Source of the DNA: Streptomyces sp. CNH099
Lineage (GTDB): Bacteria; Actinomycetota; Actinomycetes; Streptomycetales; Streptomycetaceae
Assembly (NCBI GenBank): GCA_000514715.1
Contig: AZWL01000001.1
Location: 868,186-932,185, forward strand
Reading direction: 5' to 3'
Length of the DNA: 64,000 nucleotides
Each line of letters begins with the position of its first letter. Positions within the stretch are counted from its first letter, which is position 1. Positions 43,760 to 52,951 of this stretch are shown here, in pieces. A program made the position numbers and the translations under genes. A model generated the notes under the pieces. It was not told the DNA's origin, searched no databases, and saw only the letters and a list, made by a program, of their open reading frames with translations.

Positions 43760-43805
43760 GGCCCGGTCCGTACGCGAGCGCCGTCCACGGCGTACGGACC
43801 GGGCC
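43760..43805 (+). terminator. Long perfect stem-loop after the epimerase gene
   Basis: 16-bp arms GGCCCGGTCCGTACGC (43760-43775) and GCGTACGGACCGGGCC (43790-43805) with a 14-nt loop, 12 bp after the stop. Next to it, CGCGCTCTCCCC is repeated twice in tandem at 43807-43830. Confidence 0.8.
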
Positions 43806-44040
43806 CCGCGCTCTCCCCCGCGCTCTCCCCCGCACCGCTCCGCCACGCACTTTCTCCGTCCCCTCCCCGCGTCCCCGCGCACCGCGCCATGCTGGACCGG
43901 CAACTCGATTTCCGACGTGCCGCCGGACGTGCGCCCCTCGCAGAGGTTCCGTGCAGAGGTGATGGAGGACCGCAGATCAGCGGGCTTCTCGGGTACGGTC
44001 GCCGCGCCGGGCGCCCCACCGTCGACGGGAGAGAAAAGCG

Positions 44041-45864
44041 TTGCGCGAGTTCACCGTGCCTCCCCTGGCAGATCCGCCGAAGTCGGGAGGGCTGGCGGAC
44101 GCCGTCTTCCAGCGGGCCGCGCGGGAGCCCGGGCAGATCGCGTTCGCCCGCAAGGTCGACGGCCGCTGGCACGACGTGACCATCGGGACGTTCCGCGACG
44201 AGGTGCTCGCCCTCGCCAAGGGGCTGCTGGCCGCGGGGCTGCGCTTCGGCGACCGGGTGGGGATCATGTGCAGGACCCGGTACGAGTGGACCCAGCTGGA
44301 CTTCGCGCTCTGGTCGATCGGCGCCCAGGCGGTGCCCGTCTACCCGACCTCCGCCCCCGACCAGGCGTACTGGATGCTCCACGACGCCGGCGCCGTGGCC
44401 TGCTTCGTGGAGCACGCGGACCACGCGATGACCGTCGGCTCGGTGATCGACAAGCTGCCCCGGCTCAAGCTGCTCTGGCAGCTCGACGAGGGCGCCGTCG
44501 ACGAGCTGAGCGCCGCCGGCGCCCACCTGGACGACGACGTGGTGGAGCGGCACCGGCTCGCCGTCACCCCGGACTCCCCCGCCACCGTCATCTACACTTC
44601 CGGCACCACCGGCCGGCCCCGCGGCTGCGAGCTGACCCACGCCAACTTCATGGCCGAGGCCGACAACATCCTGCTGCGCTACGGGGCCCTCTTCCGCCCG
44701 CACCAGGGCGAGCCCGCCGCCACCCTGCTCTTCCTCCCCCTCGCGCACGTCTTCGGCCGGATGATCGAGGTGACCGCCGTCCGCGGCGGGGTCAAGCTGG
44801 GCCACCAGCCGGACCCGTCCGCGCCGGTGCTGCTCGCGGACCTGAAGGCGTTCCGGCCCAGCCTCGTCCTGGCCGTACCGCACATCTTCGAGAAGATCTA
44901 CGCCGCCGCCCGCCGCAAGGCCGAGACCGAGGACCGCCTCGCCGCCTTCGACAAGGCCGCCGACGTCGCCGTCCGCTACGCCGAGGCCCGCGAGGGGGCG
45001 TCCTTCGGCACCGGCCGCGGGCCGGGCCCGGCGCTGCGGCTGGAGCACCAGGTGTTCGACAGGCTGGTGTACGCCAGGATGCGCGCGGCGCTCGGCGGCC
45101 GGGCGCGCTACGTGTTCTCCGGCGGCTCGGCGATGCAGCGCCGGCTCGGGCTGTTCTTCGCCGGCGCGGGCATCCCCGTCATCGAGGGCTACGGCCTGAC
45201 CGAGTCCACCGCCGCCGCGGTCGCCAACCCGCCCGAGCGCCCCCGCTACGGCACCGTCGGCATCCCCGTCCCGGGCATCACCGTCTACGTCGCCCCCGAC
45301 GACGAGGTGTGGCTGCACGGCCCGCAGGTCTTCGCCGGCTACGTCGGCGACCGGCCCGGCGCCGAGGCGGCGCCGCGCGACGGCTGGCTGGCCACCGGCG
45401 ACCTGGGCAGCCTCGACGGGGACGGCTATCTGACGATCACCGGCAGGAAGAAGGAGCTGCTGGTGACGTCGAACGGCAAGAGCGTCTCGCCGCTGCCGCT
45501 GGAGGAGCGGGTACGGGCGCACCCGCTGGTCTCGCAGTGCCTGGCGGTCGGCAACGACCGGCCGTACGTCGCGGCGCTGGTCACCCTGGACCCGGACGGC
45601 GTGGCGCACTGGCAGCTGATGCGCGGCCGGCCGACGATGACGCCGTCGGAGCTGGTGCGGGACGGGGAGCTGGAGGCCGAGATCCGGCGGGCGGTCGTGG
45701 CCGCGAACACCCACGTGTCGCCGCCGGAGTCCATCCGCACCTTCCGGATACTGGCCGTGCAGTTCACCGAGGAGCACGGGCTGGTGACGCCGTCGCTTAA
45801 GCTGAAGCGCAAGGCGATCGAGAAGGCGTACGCGAACGAGGTCGAGGCCCTCTACCGGACGTAG
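44041..45864 (+). CDS. Long-chain fatty acid-CoA ligase (AMP-forming)
   Basis: A 607-residue acyl-activating enzyme. The ATP loop is TVIYTSGTTGRPRGCELTH, with LPLAHVFGRMIEV, VFSGGSAMQRRLGLFF, EGYGLTESTAA (motif A5), GWLATGDLGSLDGDGYLTITGRKKE and, near the C-terminus, PSLKLKRKAIEK with the adenylation lysine region. It belongs to the FadD15/plant-LACS-like group that ends in KLKR. Acyl-AMP then acyl-CoA formation feeds lipid synthesis or degradation. It starts at TTG 44041 behind GGGAGAG. Confidence 0.95.
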   Translation: MREFTVPPLADPPKSGGLADAVFQRAAREPGQIAFARKVDGRWHDVTIGTFRDEVLALAKGLLAAGLRFGDRVGIMCRTRYEWTQLDFALWSIGAQAVPVYPTSAPDQAYWMLHDAGAVACFVEHADHAMTVGSVIDKLPRLKLLWQLDEGAVDELSAAGAHLDDDVVERHRLAVTPDSPATVIYTSGTTGRPRGCELTHANFMAEADNILLRYGALFRPHQGEPAATLLFLPLAHVFGRMIEVTAVRGGVKLGHQPDPSAPVLLADLKAFRPSLVLAVPHIFEKIYAAARRKAETEDRLAAFDKAADVAVRYAEAREGASFGTGRGPGPALRLEHQVFDRLVYARMRAALGGRARYVFSGGSAMQRRLGLFFAGAGIPVIEGYGLTESTAAAVANPPERPRYGTVGIPVPGITVYVAPDDEVWLHGPQVFAGYVGDRPGAEAAPRDGWLATGDLGSLDGDGYLTITGRKKELLVTSNGKSVSPLPLEERVRAHPLVSQCLAVGNDRPYVAALVTLDPDGVAHWQLMRGRPTMTPSELVRDGELEAEIRRAVVAANTHVSPPESIRTFRILAVQFTEEHGLVTPSLKLKRKAIEKAYANEVEALYRT

Positions 45865-45968
45865 CCCGGTCCGGCCGGGGCGCACGGGAATGCCGCGGCG
45901 GGCGATCGCGGTTAGCGTCGGGAGGGCGAACCGCCTGCACGAATTCGACGAAGAGGGATGCATTCCAC

Positions 45969-46796
45969 GTGAGCACCGTTCCGACCACCACCCTCAACAA
46001 CGGCGTCGCCATGCCGCAGCTCGGCTTCGGCGTCTGGCAGGTGCCCGACGACGCGGCCGAGGCCACCGTGCGCACCGCGCTCGACGCCGGCTACCGGAGC
46101 ATCGACACCGCCGCCGTGTACGGGAACGAGGAGGGCACGGGCAAGGCCCTGGCCGGCTCCGGTATCCCGCGCGAGGAGCTGTTCGTCACCACCAAGCTGT
46201 GGAACTCCGACCAGGGCTACGACGCCACCCTGCGCGCGTACGACGACTCCCTGCGCCGGCTGGGCCTGGACCACGTCGACCTGTACCTGATCCACTGGCC
46301 GGCGCCCGCGCAGGACCTGTTCGTGGAGAGCTGGCGGGCGCTGGAGAAGATCTACGCCGACGGCCGGGCCCGCGCGATCGGCGTCTCCAACTTCCATCCC
46401 TCCCATCTGCAGCGCCTCCTGGACGAGGGCTCCGTCGCGCCCGCGGTGAACCAGATCGAGCTGCACCCGGACTTCGCCCAGGCCGACCTGCGCGCCTTCC
46501 ACGCCGCGCACGGCATCGCCACCGAGGCGTGGTCGCCGCTGGGGCAGGGCAAGGGGCTGCTGGACGAGCCGGTGCTGCTAGAGCTGGGCGAGAAGCACGG
46601 CGCCACCCCGGCGCAGGTCGTCCTGCGCTGGCATCTGCAACTGGGCAACGTGGTCATCCCGAAGTCCGTCACGCCGGCCCGGATCCGGGAGAACATCGAC
46701 GTCTTCGGCTTCGAGCTGGACGACGCCGACATGACCACCCTGGCGGGCCTGGACGCGGGCAACCGCATCGGCAGCAACCCCGACGACGTGAACTGA
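45969..46796 (+). CDS. Aldo/keto reductase
   Basis: A 275-residue NADPH-dependent TIM-barrel reductase of the AKR5 type. The catalytic tetrad is Asp46 and Tyr51 (YRSIDTAAVYGNE), Lys76 (LFVTTKLWN) and His109 (LYLIHWP). Cofactor residues lie in VIPKSVTPARIRENIDVF. Bacterial AKR5 enzymes reduce 2,5-diketo-gluconate, methylglyoxal and other carbonyls; the true substrate is not evident. GTG start at 45969. It stands alone between the acyl-CoA ligase and a tyrosine phosphatase gene. Confidence 0.95.
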   Translation: MSTVPTTTLNNGVAMPQLGFGVWQVPDDAAEATVRTALDAGYRSIDTAAVYGNEEGTGKALAGSGIPREELFVTTKLWNSDQGYDATLRAYDDSLRRLGLDHVDLYLIHWPAPAQDLFVESWRALEKIYADGRARAIGVSNFHPSHLQRLLDEGSVAPAVNQIELHPDFAQADLRAFHAAHGIATEAWSPLGQGKGLLDEPVLLELGEKHGATPAQVVLRWHLQLGNVVIPKSVTPARIRENIDVFGFELDDADMTTLAGLDAGNRIGSNPDDVN

Positions 46797-46898
46797 CACA
46801 CTCCCCGCTCGCGGCCTCCGGTCGTCCCGCTCGGAACCATTGCACCCGCAACGGCGTCTGAAGGGGCGACCGGAAGCCGATCACCGAGGGGGAACCAG

Positions 46899-47624
46899 AT
46901 GGCTGCGCCGGCCGGACGCGAGCTGCGCTGGGACGGCTGTTTCAACGTACGCGACCTCGGCGGACTGCCCGCGGCCGGCGACCGGACGACCGTCCGGGGC
47001 GCGCTGGTGCGCGCCGACTCCCTGGACCGGCTCACCGCGGCCGGCTGGGCCGCCGTCGCCGACCACGGCATACGCACCGTGGTCGACCTGCGCAACGCCG
47101 CCGACCACGCTCCCGGGCGCCGGCGCCCGGACGGCATCGGGCTGGTGCGGGTGCCGGTGGACGAGCTGGCGGGCAACGACCGGTGGTGGCGGGAGTGGGG
47201 GCACGTCGAGGGGACGCCGCTGACCTTCGCCGCGTACCTGGAGCACTTCCCCGAGGTGCCGGCCGCGATCGTCTCGGCGGTCGCCGCGGCGCCGCCCGGC
47301 GGAGTCGTGGTGCACTGCGCCGCGGGGCGGGACCGCACCGGCTTCGCGTCCTTCGTGCTGCTGTCGCTGGCCGGCGTGTCCGCGGCGGACATCGCCGCCG
47401 ACTACCTGCTCAGCGGGCCCAACCACCGGCGGGCCGCGGCGGCCCTCGGGCTCGCCGACCACACGTTGGAGATCGCCGAGATCCAGGCCCGCTCGGGTCG
47501 GACCGCCACCCAGGTCATCGCCGACACGCACGCCCGCTTCGACCCGGCGGCGTACCTGGTCCGGGCCGGGGTGCCGGACGCGACGGTCGCGGCGGCCCGG
47601 GAGCGGCTCTTCACCACCGGCTGA
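46899..47624 (+). CDS. Tyrosine phosphatase-family protein (Tyr_phosphatase3)
   Basis: A 241-residue protein with the Cys-based phosphatase loop VVHCAAGRDRTGFASF. The fold opens CFNVRDLGGLPAAGDR and has GALVRADSLDRLTAAG and TVVDLRNAADHAPG, the usual order in this actinobacterial tyrosine/lipid phosphatase family (related to MptpB). The catalytic Cys and Arg are intact. The ATG follows GAGGGGGAACCAG. It is convergent with the pterin dehydratase gene. Confidence 0.92.
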   Translation: MAAPAGRELRWDGCFNVRDLGGLPAAGDRTTVRGALVRADSLDRLTAAGWAAVADHGIRTVVDLRNAADHAPGRRRPDGIGLVRVPVDELAGNDRWWREWGHVEGTPLTFAAYLEHFPEVPAAIVSAVAAAPPGGVVVHCAAGRDRTGFASFVLLSLAGVSAADIAADYLLSGPNHRRAAAALGLADHTLEIAEIQARSGRTATQVIADTHARFDPAAYLVRAGVPDATVAAARERLFTTG

Positions 47625-47668
47625 CGCGCGGGCCGGGCCGGCGTGTGTGTGGGGAGGGCGGCGGGGCC

Positions 47669-47977
47669 TCAGCCCGCGCCGTGCTCCGGTGCGATCGCCT
47701 CGACCCGGCGGGCGAGGTCGAAGTCCAGCTCGGTGACCCGGCCGCCCACGCTGTGCGTGTTGACCGCGACGTCGAGGGTGTTGTAGCCGAGGGTGAGCGT
47801 CGCGTGGTGGCCCAGCTCCTCCTGGATCCGGGAGACCTCCGCGACCATCGCCGCGGCGGGCGGATGCGCGTCGAAGCGGTACGTGCGGGTCAGCAGCTCG
47901 CCCTCGGCCACCGACCAGCCCGGCAGCCGGGCGAGCCGGTCCTCGGTGTCCTCGGGGGAGAGCGGTTCGACAGCCAT
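47669..47977 (-). CDS. 4a-hydroxytetrahydrobiopterin dehydratase (pterin-4a-carbinolamine dehydratase)
   Basis: A 102-residue protein of normal length for the family. The signature is VSRIQEELGHHATLTLGYNTLDV with active-site histidines and VNTHSVGGRVTELDFDLARRV near the C-terminus. It recycles the pterin cofactor used by aromatic amino-acid hydroxylases; no such hydroxylase is in the window. GGGAGCCCC precedes the ATG. It is divergent from an XRE regulator 73 bp away. Confidence 0.93.
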   Translation of the reverse strand: MAVEPLSPEDTEDRLARLPGWSVAEGELLTRTYRFDAHPPAAAMVAEVSRIQEELGHHATLTLGYNTLDVAVNTHSVGGRVTELDFDLARRVEAIAPEHGAG

Positions 47978-48050
47978 GCGAGGGGCTCCCTTCGCGGCGG
48001 GGCGGTTCCCGGCCGACAGTACCGCGCCGCGCTCGGCTACCGTCGATGAC

Positions 48051-48938
48051 ATGACGACCCCCGGCCTCCCCGTCACCCCCGGCACGGACGACGCGCGCGG
48101 TGCGGGCGGCCCGCCCCGTACGGCCCACGCCGGCGCCGACGGCGGCGGCGCCACCGCCGGCGCCGTGCTGCGCGGCTGGCGGGAGCGCCGCGGGCTGAGC
48201 CAGCTGGAGCTGGCGCTGCGCGCGGACTCCTCGGCGCGCCACATCAGCTTCGTCGAGACCGGCCGGTCGCGGCCGAGCCGGGCGATGGTGCTCCGGCTGG
48301 CCGAGCACCTGGACATGCCCGTACGGGAGTGCAACGCGCTGCTGCTGGCCGCCGGCTACGCCCCGCACTACCCTGAGACGCCGCTCGACGACCCGGCGAT
48401 GGCCGAGCTGCGCCAGGGCGTGGAGCAGCTCGTCGCCGCGCACGAGCCGTTCCCCGCGGTGGTGGTGGACGGGGCGTACGACGTGGTGGCCGCCAACCGC
48501 GGCATCCTGCTGGTCCTCGACGGCGTGGCGGAGGAGCTGCTGCGCCCGCCGCTGAACGCCATGCGGCTGACACTGCACCCCGAAGGTCTGGCCAAAAAAA
48601 TCCGCAACCTTCCGCAGTGGCGGGCCCATCTGCTGCACCAGATGGACCGCCAGCTGTCGCTGGTGCGCTCGCCCGCGCTCAGGGAGCTGTACGACGAGGT
48701 GGCCGCGTACCCGCCGCCGCCGGAGGCGGGCGACGAGGAGGTCGGCGAGGTCGGCGGGCGGGCCCCGTTCGCGCTGCCGCTGCGGGTCGAGCACGACGGC
48801 CACCTGCTGTCGTTCGTCTCCACCATCTCGACCTTCAACACGCCGATGGACGTGACGGTCTCGGAGCTGGCGCTGGAGACGCTGCTGCCCGCGGACCCGG
48901 AGACGACGAAGTACCTGCGGCAGCAGCTCGGCTCCTGA
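48051..48938 (+). CDS. XRE-family regulator with MmyB-like C-terminal domain
   Basis: A 295-residue regulator. After a Gly/Ala-rich leader of about 35 residues, the HTH reads LRGWRERRGLSQLELALRAD, SARHISFVETGRSRPSRAMV. The C-terminal domain includes FPAVVVDGAYDVVAANRGIL and FALPLRVEHDGHLLSFVST with TFNTPMDVTVSELALETLLP, typical of the MmyB-like ligand domain. It is divergent from the pterin dehydratase gene (73 bp), which is a candidate target along with its own promoter. Confidence 0.9.
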   Translation: MTTPGLPVTPGTDDARGAGGPPRTAHAGADGGGATAGAVLRGWRERRGLSQLELALRADSSARHISFVETGRSRPSRAMVLRLAEHLDMPVRECNALLLAAGYAPHYPETPLDDPAMAELRQGVEQLVAAHEPFPAVVVDGAYDVVAANRGILLVLDGVAEELLRPPLNAMRLTLHPEGLAKKIRNLPQWRAHLLHQMDRQLSLVRSPALRELYDEVAAYPPPPEAGDEEVGEVGGRAPFALPLRVEHDGHLLSFVSTISTFNTPMDVTVSELALETLLPADPETTKYLRQQLGS

Positions 48939-48978
48939 CCGCTCGCGGAGTGACGGCTTTTCCCACCAACGCACTTTC

Positions 48979-48990
48979 CTAAACCTTTAG
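48979..48990. promoter_or_regulatory. Inverted repeat upstream of the sulfatase gene
   Basis: CTAAACCTTTAG has matching 5-bp arms (CTAAA/TTTAG). It lies in an AT-rich pocket about 95 bp before the sulfatase start, unusual against the surrounding GC, and is a candidate operator or promoter element. Confidence 0.35.
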
Positions 48991-49083
48991 TACGCCCTTA
49001 TTTGACGCGGCGGTCCCCGGAGTCGCAAGATCAGCGGCACCTGCCGGTCTCCTCAGCGCACCGGCGCCTGAAAGGAGCCCGCC

Positions 49084-51189
49084 TTGGTCAGCCGTCGCGA
49101 CGTCCTCGCCGGATCCGCACTCACCCTCGGCGCCAGCGCCTTACCCGTCTCGGTGGGCGGCTCGCGCACGCACACGGCGACCGCCGAACCCGCCCGGGGC
49201 CGCGGCCCGAACGTCGTGCTCGTCGTCCTGGACGACCTGGGCTACGGCGATCTCAGCTGCTACGGCCACCCGTTGATCCGCACCCCGCGGCTGGACCGGC
49301 TCGCCCGCCAGGGCACCCGGTTCACCCACGGCTACACCGGCTCCCCGGTGTGCAGCCCGGCCCGCGCGGCGCTGCTCACCGGCCGGGTGCCGCCGCGCAC
49401 CGGGCTGCCGTGGGTGCTCAGCCGGGACGACCCGCACGGGCTGCGCCTGCCGGAGCGGACCATTCCGGAGTACCTGCGCGGCGCGGGGTACGTCACCGCG
49501 GCGATCGGCAAGTGGCACCTCGGCCGCCTCGACGACCACCACCCGTCGCGGCACGGGTTCGACTCCTTCTTCGGCGTCGACGCGATGTACACCTCGGACA
49601 CGTACCCGACGGAGCTGTGGCGCGACGGGGAGCCCGTGGAGACGCTGCGCGACGACGCCGATCTGGCGGCGCTCACCCGGCGCTTCACCGACGAGGCGAT
49701 CGACGTCGTCGACCGCGCCGGGGACCGGCCGTTCTTCCTCTACCTCGCGGAGTGCATGCCGCATCTGCCGCTGGCCGTCGAGCCGGACTTCGCCGGCCGC
49801 TCCCGCGGCGGCCTCTACGGCGACGCGATCGAGTCCGTCGACCACCACCTCGGCCGGCTCTTCGACGCGCTGGCCGAACGCGGTCTCGACCGCGAGACCC
49901 TGATCGTCGTCGCCGGCGACAACGGGCCCTGGTTCGAGGGCTCGACGGGCGGGCTGCGCGGCCGGAAGTTCGAGGTCTTCGAGGGCGGGGTGCGGGTGCC
50001 GTTCATCGCCCGCTGGACCGGCGCCGTGCCGCGCGGCCGGGAGTCGGACGACGTGGTCTCCTTCCTCGACCTGCTGCCCACGGTGTGCGCGCTCGCCGGC
50101 GTCGAGCCGGAGCCGGACGTGGCGCTGGACGGCACGGACGTCGGTGAGCTGCTGCGCGGCGGGCGGCTGCGGGAGCGGCCGCCGGTGCCGTTCTTCCTCC
50201 ACGAGCGGGCCGCGGCCGTACGCGACGGCAGGTGGAAGCTGCACGTGCGGCGACGCGGCTCGGACCAGCGCTATCTGCCGGAGCTGTACGACCTTCGCGG
50301 GGACCCGCGGGAGTCGGTGAACCTGGCGGCGCGGCAGCCGGAGGTCACCGCGCGGCTGCGGGACTTCCTGACGGCGCTGGAGGAGGACGTCGCGGCGGTC
50401 GAACCCCCCGCGGTGGCGGCGACCGCCGACCTGCCGCTGTTCGCCGGCCGCGCCAACACGGTGGGGGTACGGCTGACGCGCGCGCTGCGCCCGGACGGCG
50501 ACCCCGCCGTGGAGGTCACGGTGACGCTGGCCGCGCCCGACGGCTGGGCCACGACGACCGTGCGGCGGGTCGTGGACCTCGACACCGATCCGGTGGTCGA
50601 CGTCGAGGTCACCCCGCCCGCCGCCGGGGCCGCCCCCGCGGGCCGGCTGCGCACGCACGGGCTGGTGCCACACGTCGAGGTCGACGGCCGGACGGTCCCG
50701 GGCGAGCCCGTGTACGTGTACGCCCTCCCGCACGGCGACGACGTCGCGCTGGCGCTCGACGCCGGCCCGGCCGGCGCCCGGGTCACGCCCTCGTACGCGG
50801 CCCTCACCCCGGACTCCGCGTGGGACGACGCCGCCGGCTACGGGTGGGTGCCCGGGGCGCCCCCGCCCATGTCCCGCGACCGCGGCGGCCCGGACGTGCT
50901 GCGCCGGGACATGGTCAACGACCAGCCGGCGGCCGTGCTCCGGCTGCGCCTCCCCGCGGGCCGGCGCACGGTCTCCGTGCTGCGCGGCGACGACGACTAC
51001 TCCACGCCGGGCATCGCCCTGGCGGCGGACGGGACCGAGGTCGTCACGCCCGGCCCGCAGGTGCCGGCGGGCGCGTACCGCTGGGAGGAGTTCACCCTCG
51101 ACGGCGGCGCCGCGGGCCGGGTGACCGAGCTGCGGGTCAGCGCGCCGGACGGCGCGAACTGGAAGATGGTGGCGCTGCTGGTGCGCTGA
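49084..51189 (+). CDS. Secreted sulfatase (formylglycine type), contains a TTA codon
   Basis: A 701-residue arylsulfatase-family protein. The N-terminus has a Tat-like signal (SRRDVLAGSALTLGASAL). Metal residues are in VVLVVLDDLGYGDLS, and the formylglycine motif is PVCSPARAALLTGR with Cys90. KWHLG, CMPHLPL, GDNGPW and FEGGVRVPFIARW complete the fold. The C-terminal 230 residues are an extra beta-rich region. Codon 20 is TTA (49141-49143), read only by the bldA leucine tRNA in Streptomyces, so production is probably restricted to development. TTG start with AAAGGAG. It needs a formylglycine-generating enzyme, not seen here. Confidence 0.92.
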   Translation: MVSRRDVLAGSALTLGASALPVSVGGSRTHTATAEPARGRGPNVVLVVLDDLGYGDLSCYGHPLIRTPRLDRLARQGTRFTHGYTGSPVCSPARAALLTGRVPPRTGLPWVLSRDDPHGLRLPERTIPEYLRGAGYVTAAIGKWHLGRLDDHHPSRHGFDSFFGVDAMYTSDTYPTELWRDGEPVETLRDDADLAALTRRFTDEAIDVVDRAGDRPFFLYLAECMPHLPLAVEPDFAGRSRGGLYGDAIESVDHHLGRLFDALAERGLDRETLIVVAGDNGPWFEGSTGGLRGRKFEVFEGGVRVPFIARWTGAVPRGRESDDVVSFLDLLPTVCALAGVEPEPDVALDGTDVGELLRGGRLRERPPVPFFLHERAAAVRDGRWKLHVRRRGSDQRYLPELYDLRGDPRESVNLAARQPEVTARLRDFLTALEEDVAAVEPPAVAATADLPLFAGRANTVGVRLTRALRPDGDPAVEVTVTLAAPDGWATTTVRRVVDLDTDPVVDVEVTPPAAGAAPAGRLRTHGLVPHVEVDGRTVPGEPVYVYALPHGDDVALALDAGPAGARVTPSYAALTPDSAWDDAAGYGWVPGAPPPMSRDRGGPDVLRRDMVNDQPAAVLRLRLPAGRRTVSVLRGDDDYSTPGIALAADGTEVVTPGPQVPAGAYRWEEFTLDGGAAGRVTELRVSAPDGANWKMVALLVR

Positions 51190-51212
51190 CCCCTGCGCCG
51201 CGACGTCTCGGC

Positions 51213-51632
51213 TCAGCCGGACGCCCGGACGGCGCGCAGCGCGCCGTACTGCAGGACGGCGAAGCCCAGCACCACCGCCGCCTGCAGCGGGATCCAGACG
51301 TACCCCGCGGTCGACGGGTCGAGGACGCCGGTGGCCAGGACGGCGACACTCGCCACCGCCCAGGCGGCGTTCACGTCGATCACCAGCGTCACCAGCCGCG
51401 GCGACGGGACGGCCCGGCGGGCGAGCCAGCCGACGTCGAGGGCGTAGAGGACGAGCGCCGCGCCGAGCACGAGCAGCAGCCCGCGGTCGACGTCCAGCAG
51501 GTCGGCGAGGGGGCCGGAGAGCGCCAGGTAGGCCAGCCCGTTGACGCCGGTGACGACGGCGTCGAGGCCGAGCAGGCGGCGGAGCGGAAGCTGCGGGGCG
51601 GTGGCGGCGGTCGGCGAGACGGCTGCGGACAT
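51213..51632 (-). CDS. Small four-helix integral membrane protein, function unknown
   Basis: A 139-residue protein with about four membrane helices: LLGLDAVVTGVNGLAYLAL, LLLVLGAALVLYALDVGWLA, VTLVIDVNAAWAVASVAVL and WIPLQAAVVLGFAVLQYGAL. No enzyme motif is seen and I do not assign a function. It is divergent from the LysR regulator at 51883, with a LysR-type palindrome between them, so it may be a target of that regulator. Confidence 0.8.
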   Translation of the reverse strand: MSAAVSPTAATAPQLPLRRLLGLDAVVTGVNGLAYLALSGPLADLLDVDRGLLLVLGAALVLYALDVGWLARRAVPSPRLVTLVIDVNAAWAVASVAVLATGVLDPSTAGYVWIPLQAAVVLGFAVLQYGALRAVRASG

Positions 51633-51743
51633 GGCGGATCACCCTCCGGACGCATCGGGGCTGGTCGGGGCGGAGACCCGGGCCGGAGTGCGCCGGTCCG
51701 GGCCCCGCGCTCCCCACGGTGCCCGGCCCCGCCGGGCGCGTCG

Positions 51744-51760
51744 ATTACCGCCGGGGTAAT
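51744..51760. promoter_or_regulatory. Candidate LysR box between divergent genes
   Basis: ATTACC-GCCGG-GGTAAT is an interrupted palindrome with 6-bp arms containing a T-N11-A core. It is placed between the membrane protein gene (start 51632) and the LysR gene (start 51883), as expected for an autoregulated LysR-type site. Confidence 0.55.
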
Positions 51761-51882
51761 GCCCGGCGGGGGGCCGCCGGGCCGCGGCCGGGCGACCGGC
51801 GGGTTTCGGCGCTATTGCGGTGCCGCGCCGGTGGGCCTACGTTTCCGGGAGCGGCCTCGGTCCGGCCTGAGATGAGACGGCG

Positions 51883-52839
51883 ATGGAACTGGAACTGCGG
51901 CATCTCAAGCTCGTTCGCGCCATCGCCGAGACGGGGAGCCTCACGCGGGCCGCCGCCCGGCTCGGTCTGGCGCAGTCGGCGATCAGCGCACAGCTCAAAC
52001 GCATCGAACGGGCCCTGGGCGGCCCGTTGTTCGTACGCGACCGCGCGGGCGCCCGGCCCACGGCGCTGGGCGAGCTGGTGCTCGACCGGGCGCAGGTGCT
52101 GCTGCCCGCGGTGCGGGAGCTGCAGGAGGAGGCGGTGCGCTTCGCCAACGCCTTCGAGGACGTGCACCGGTTCCGGATCGGCGGCACGCACGGGCCGCTG
52201 CTCGGGGCGCTGGTGGACCGGCTGGCGGCGCTGTACCCGGACGAGCCGGTGAGCACGTACACCTCCTGGTCGGTGCAGGAGATCAGCGAGTTGGCGTCCT
52301 CGGGGCGGCTGGACTTCGCGCTGCTCGGGGTCTGCGGCGAGAGCCCGCCGCCGGCGGAGGAGCTGGAGTGGCGGGTCGTGGGCACGGACCCGGTGTTCCT
52401 GCTGCTGGCGGAGGACCATCCGGCGGCGGACGAACCGGAGCTGGAACTCGGCCGGTTCCGGGCCGAGCGCTGGACGACCGTGCCCGGCGAGGGGTGTTTC
52501 GGTGACTGCTTCTCCGCGGCGTGCGCGCGGGCGGGGTTCACGCCGTCGCAGATCCTGGAGACCGACACCGTCTCGTGCGCGCACCTGGTGCAGGTCGGGC
52601 GCGCGGTGGGGCTGTGCCGGGCGACGATGCCGCCGACGCCGGGGATCACGACCGTGCCGATCGCGGGGACGCCGCTGAGCTGGCGGCACCTCATCGGCTG
52701 GCACCCGGAGTCGCCGGCGGCGGGCACGGCGCCCGCGGTGGTGATGTACGCGCGGGCGGCGCACGCCGAGGCGGCGCGGCGCAACCCCGTCTACGCGAAG
52801 TGGCTGGCCACCCACCCCGAGTTCGGCACGGCCGACTGA
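51883..52839 (+). CDS. LysR-family transcriptional regulator
   Basis: A 318-residue regulator. The HTH is at the extreme N-terminus (LELRHLKLVRAIAETGSLTR, AARLGLAQSAISAQLKRIE). The effector domain follows, with FRIGGTHGPLLGALVDRLAA and LDFALLGVCGE. The last part is 2 x Rossmann-like and ends near EFGTAD. The ligand is unknown. It is divergent from the small membrane protein. Confidence 0.94.
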   Translation: MELELRHLKLVRAIAETGSLTRAAARLGLAQSAISAQLKRIERALGGPLFVRDRAGARPTALGELVLDRAQVLLPAVRELQEEAVRFANAFEDVHRFRIGGTHGPLLGALVDRLAALYPDEPVSTYTSWSVQEISELASSGRLDFALLGVCGESPPPAEELEWRVVGTDPVFLLLAEDHPAADEPELELGRFRAERWTTVPGEGCFGDCFSAACARAGFTPSQILETDTVSCAHLVQVGRAVGLCRATMPPTPGITTVPIAGTPLSWRHLIGWHPESPAAGTAPAVVMYARAAHAEAARRNPVYAKWLATHPEFGTAD

Positions 52840-52951
52840 CGGGTGTCCGCTATCCGGGGTCATCACTCCGCGAGGGGACAAGATTGACAGGTTCACGCTG
52901 ATCTCAGATCTCGCTACGGTGCCCTCACCCCCGACAAGACGAGGAGTAACC

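Noticed and set aside
43807..43830. Twofold CGCGCTCTCCCC repeat as a CRISPR or att site
   Set aside because: Only two tandem copies with no spacer, next to a terminator; simple local duplication.
52880..52951. TTGACA at the protease promoter as a vegetative -35 element
   Set aside because: No -10 hexamer lies at 16-19 bp spacing, so I do not call a promoter.
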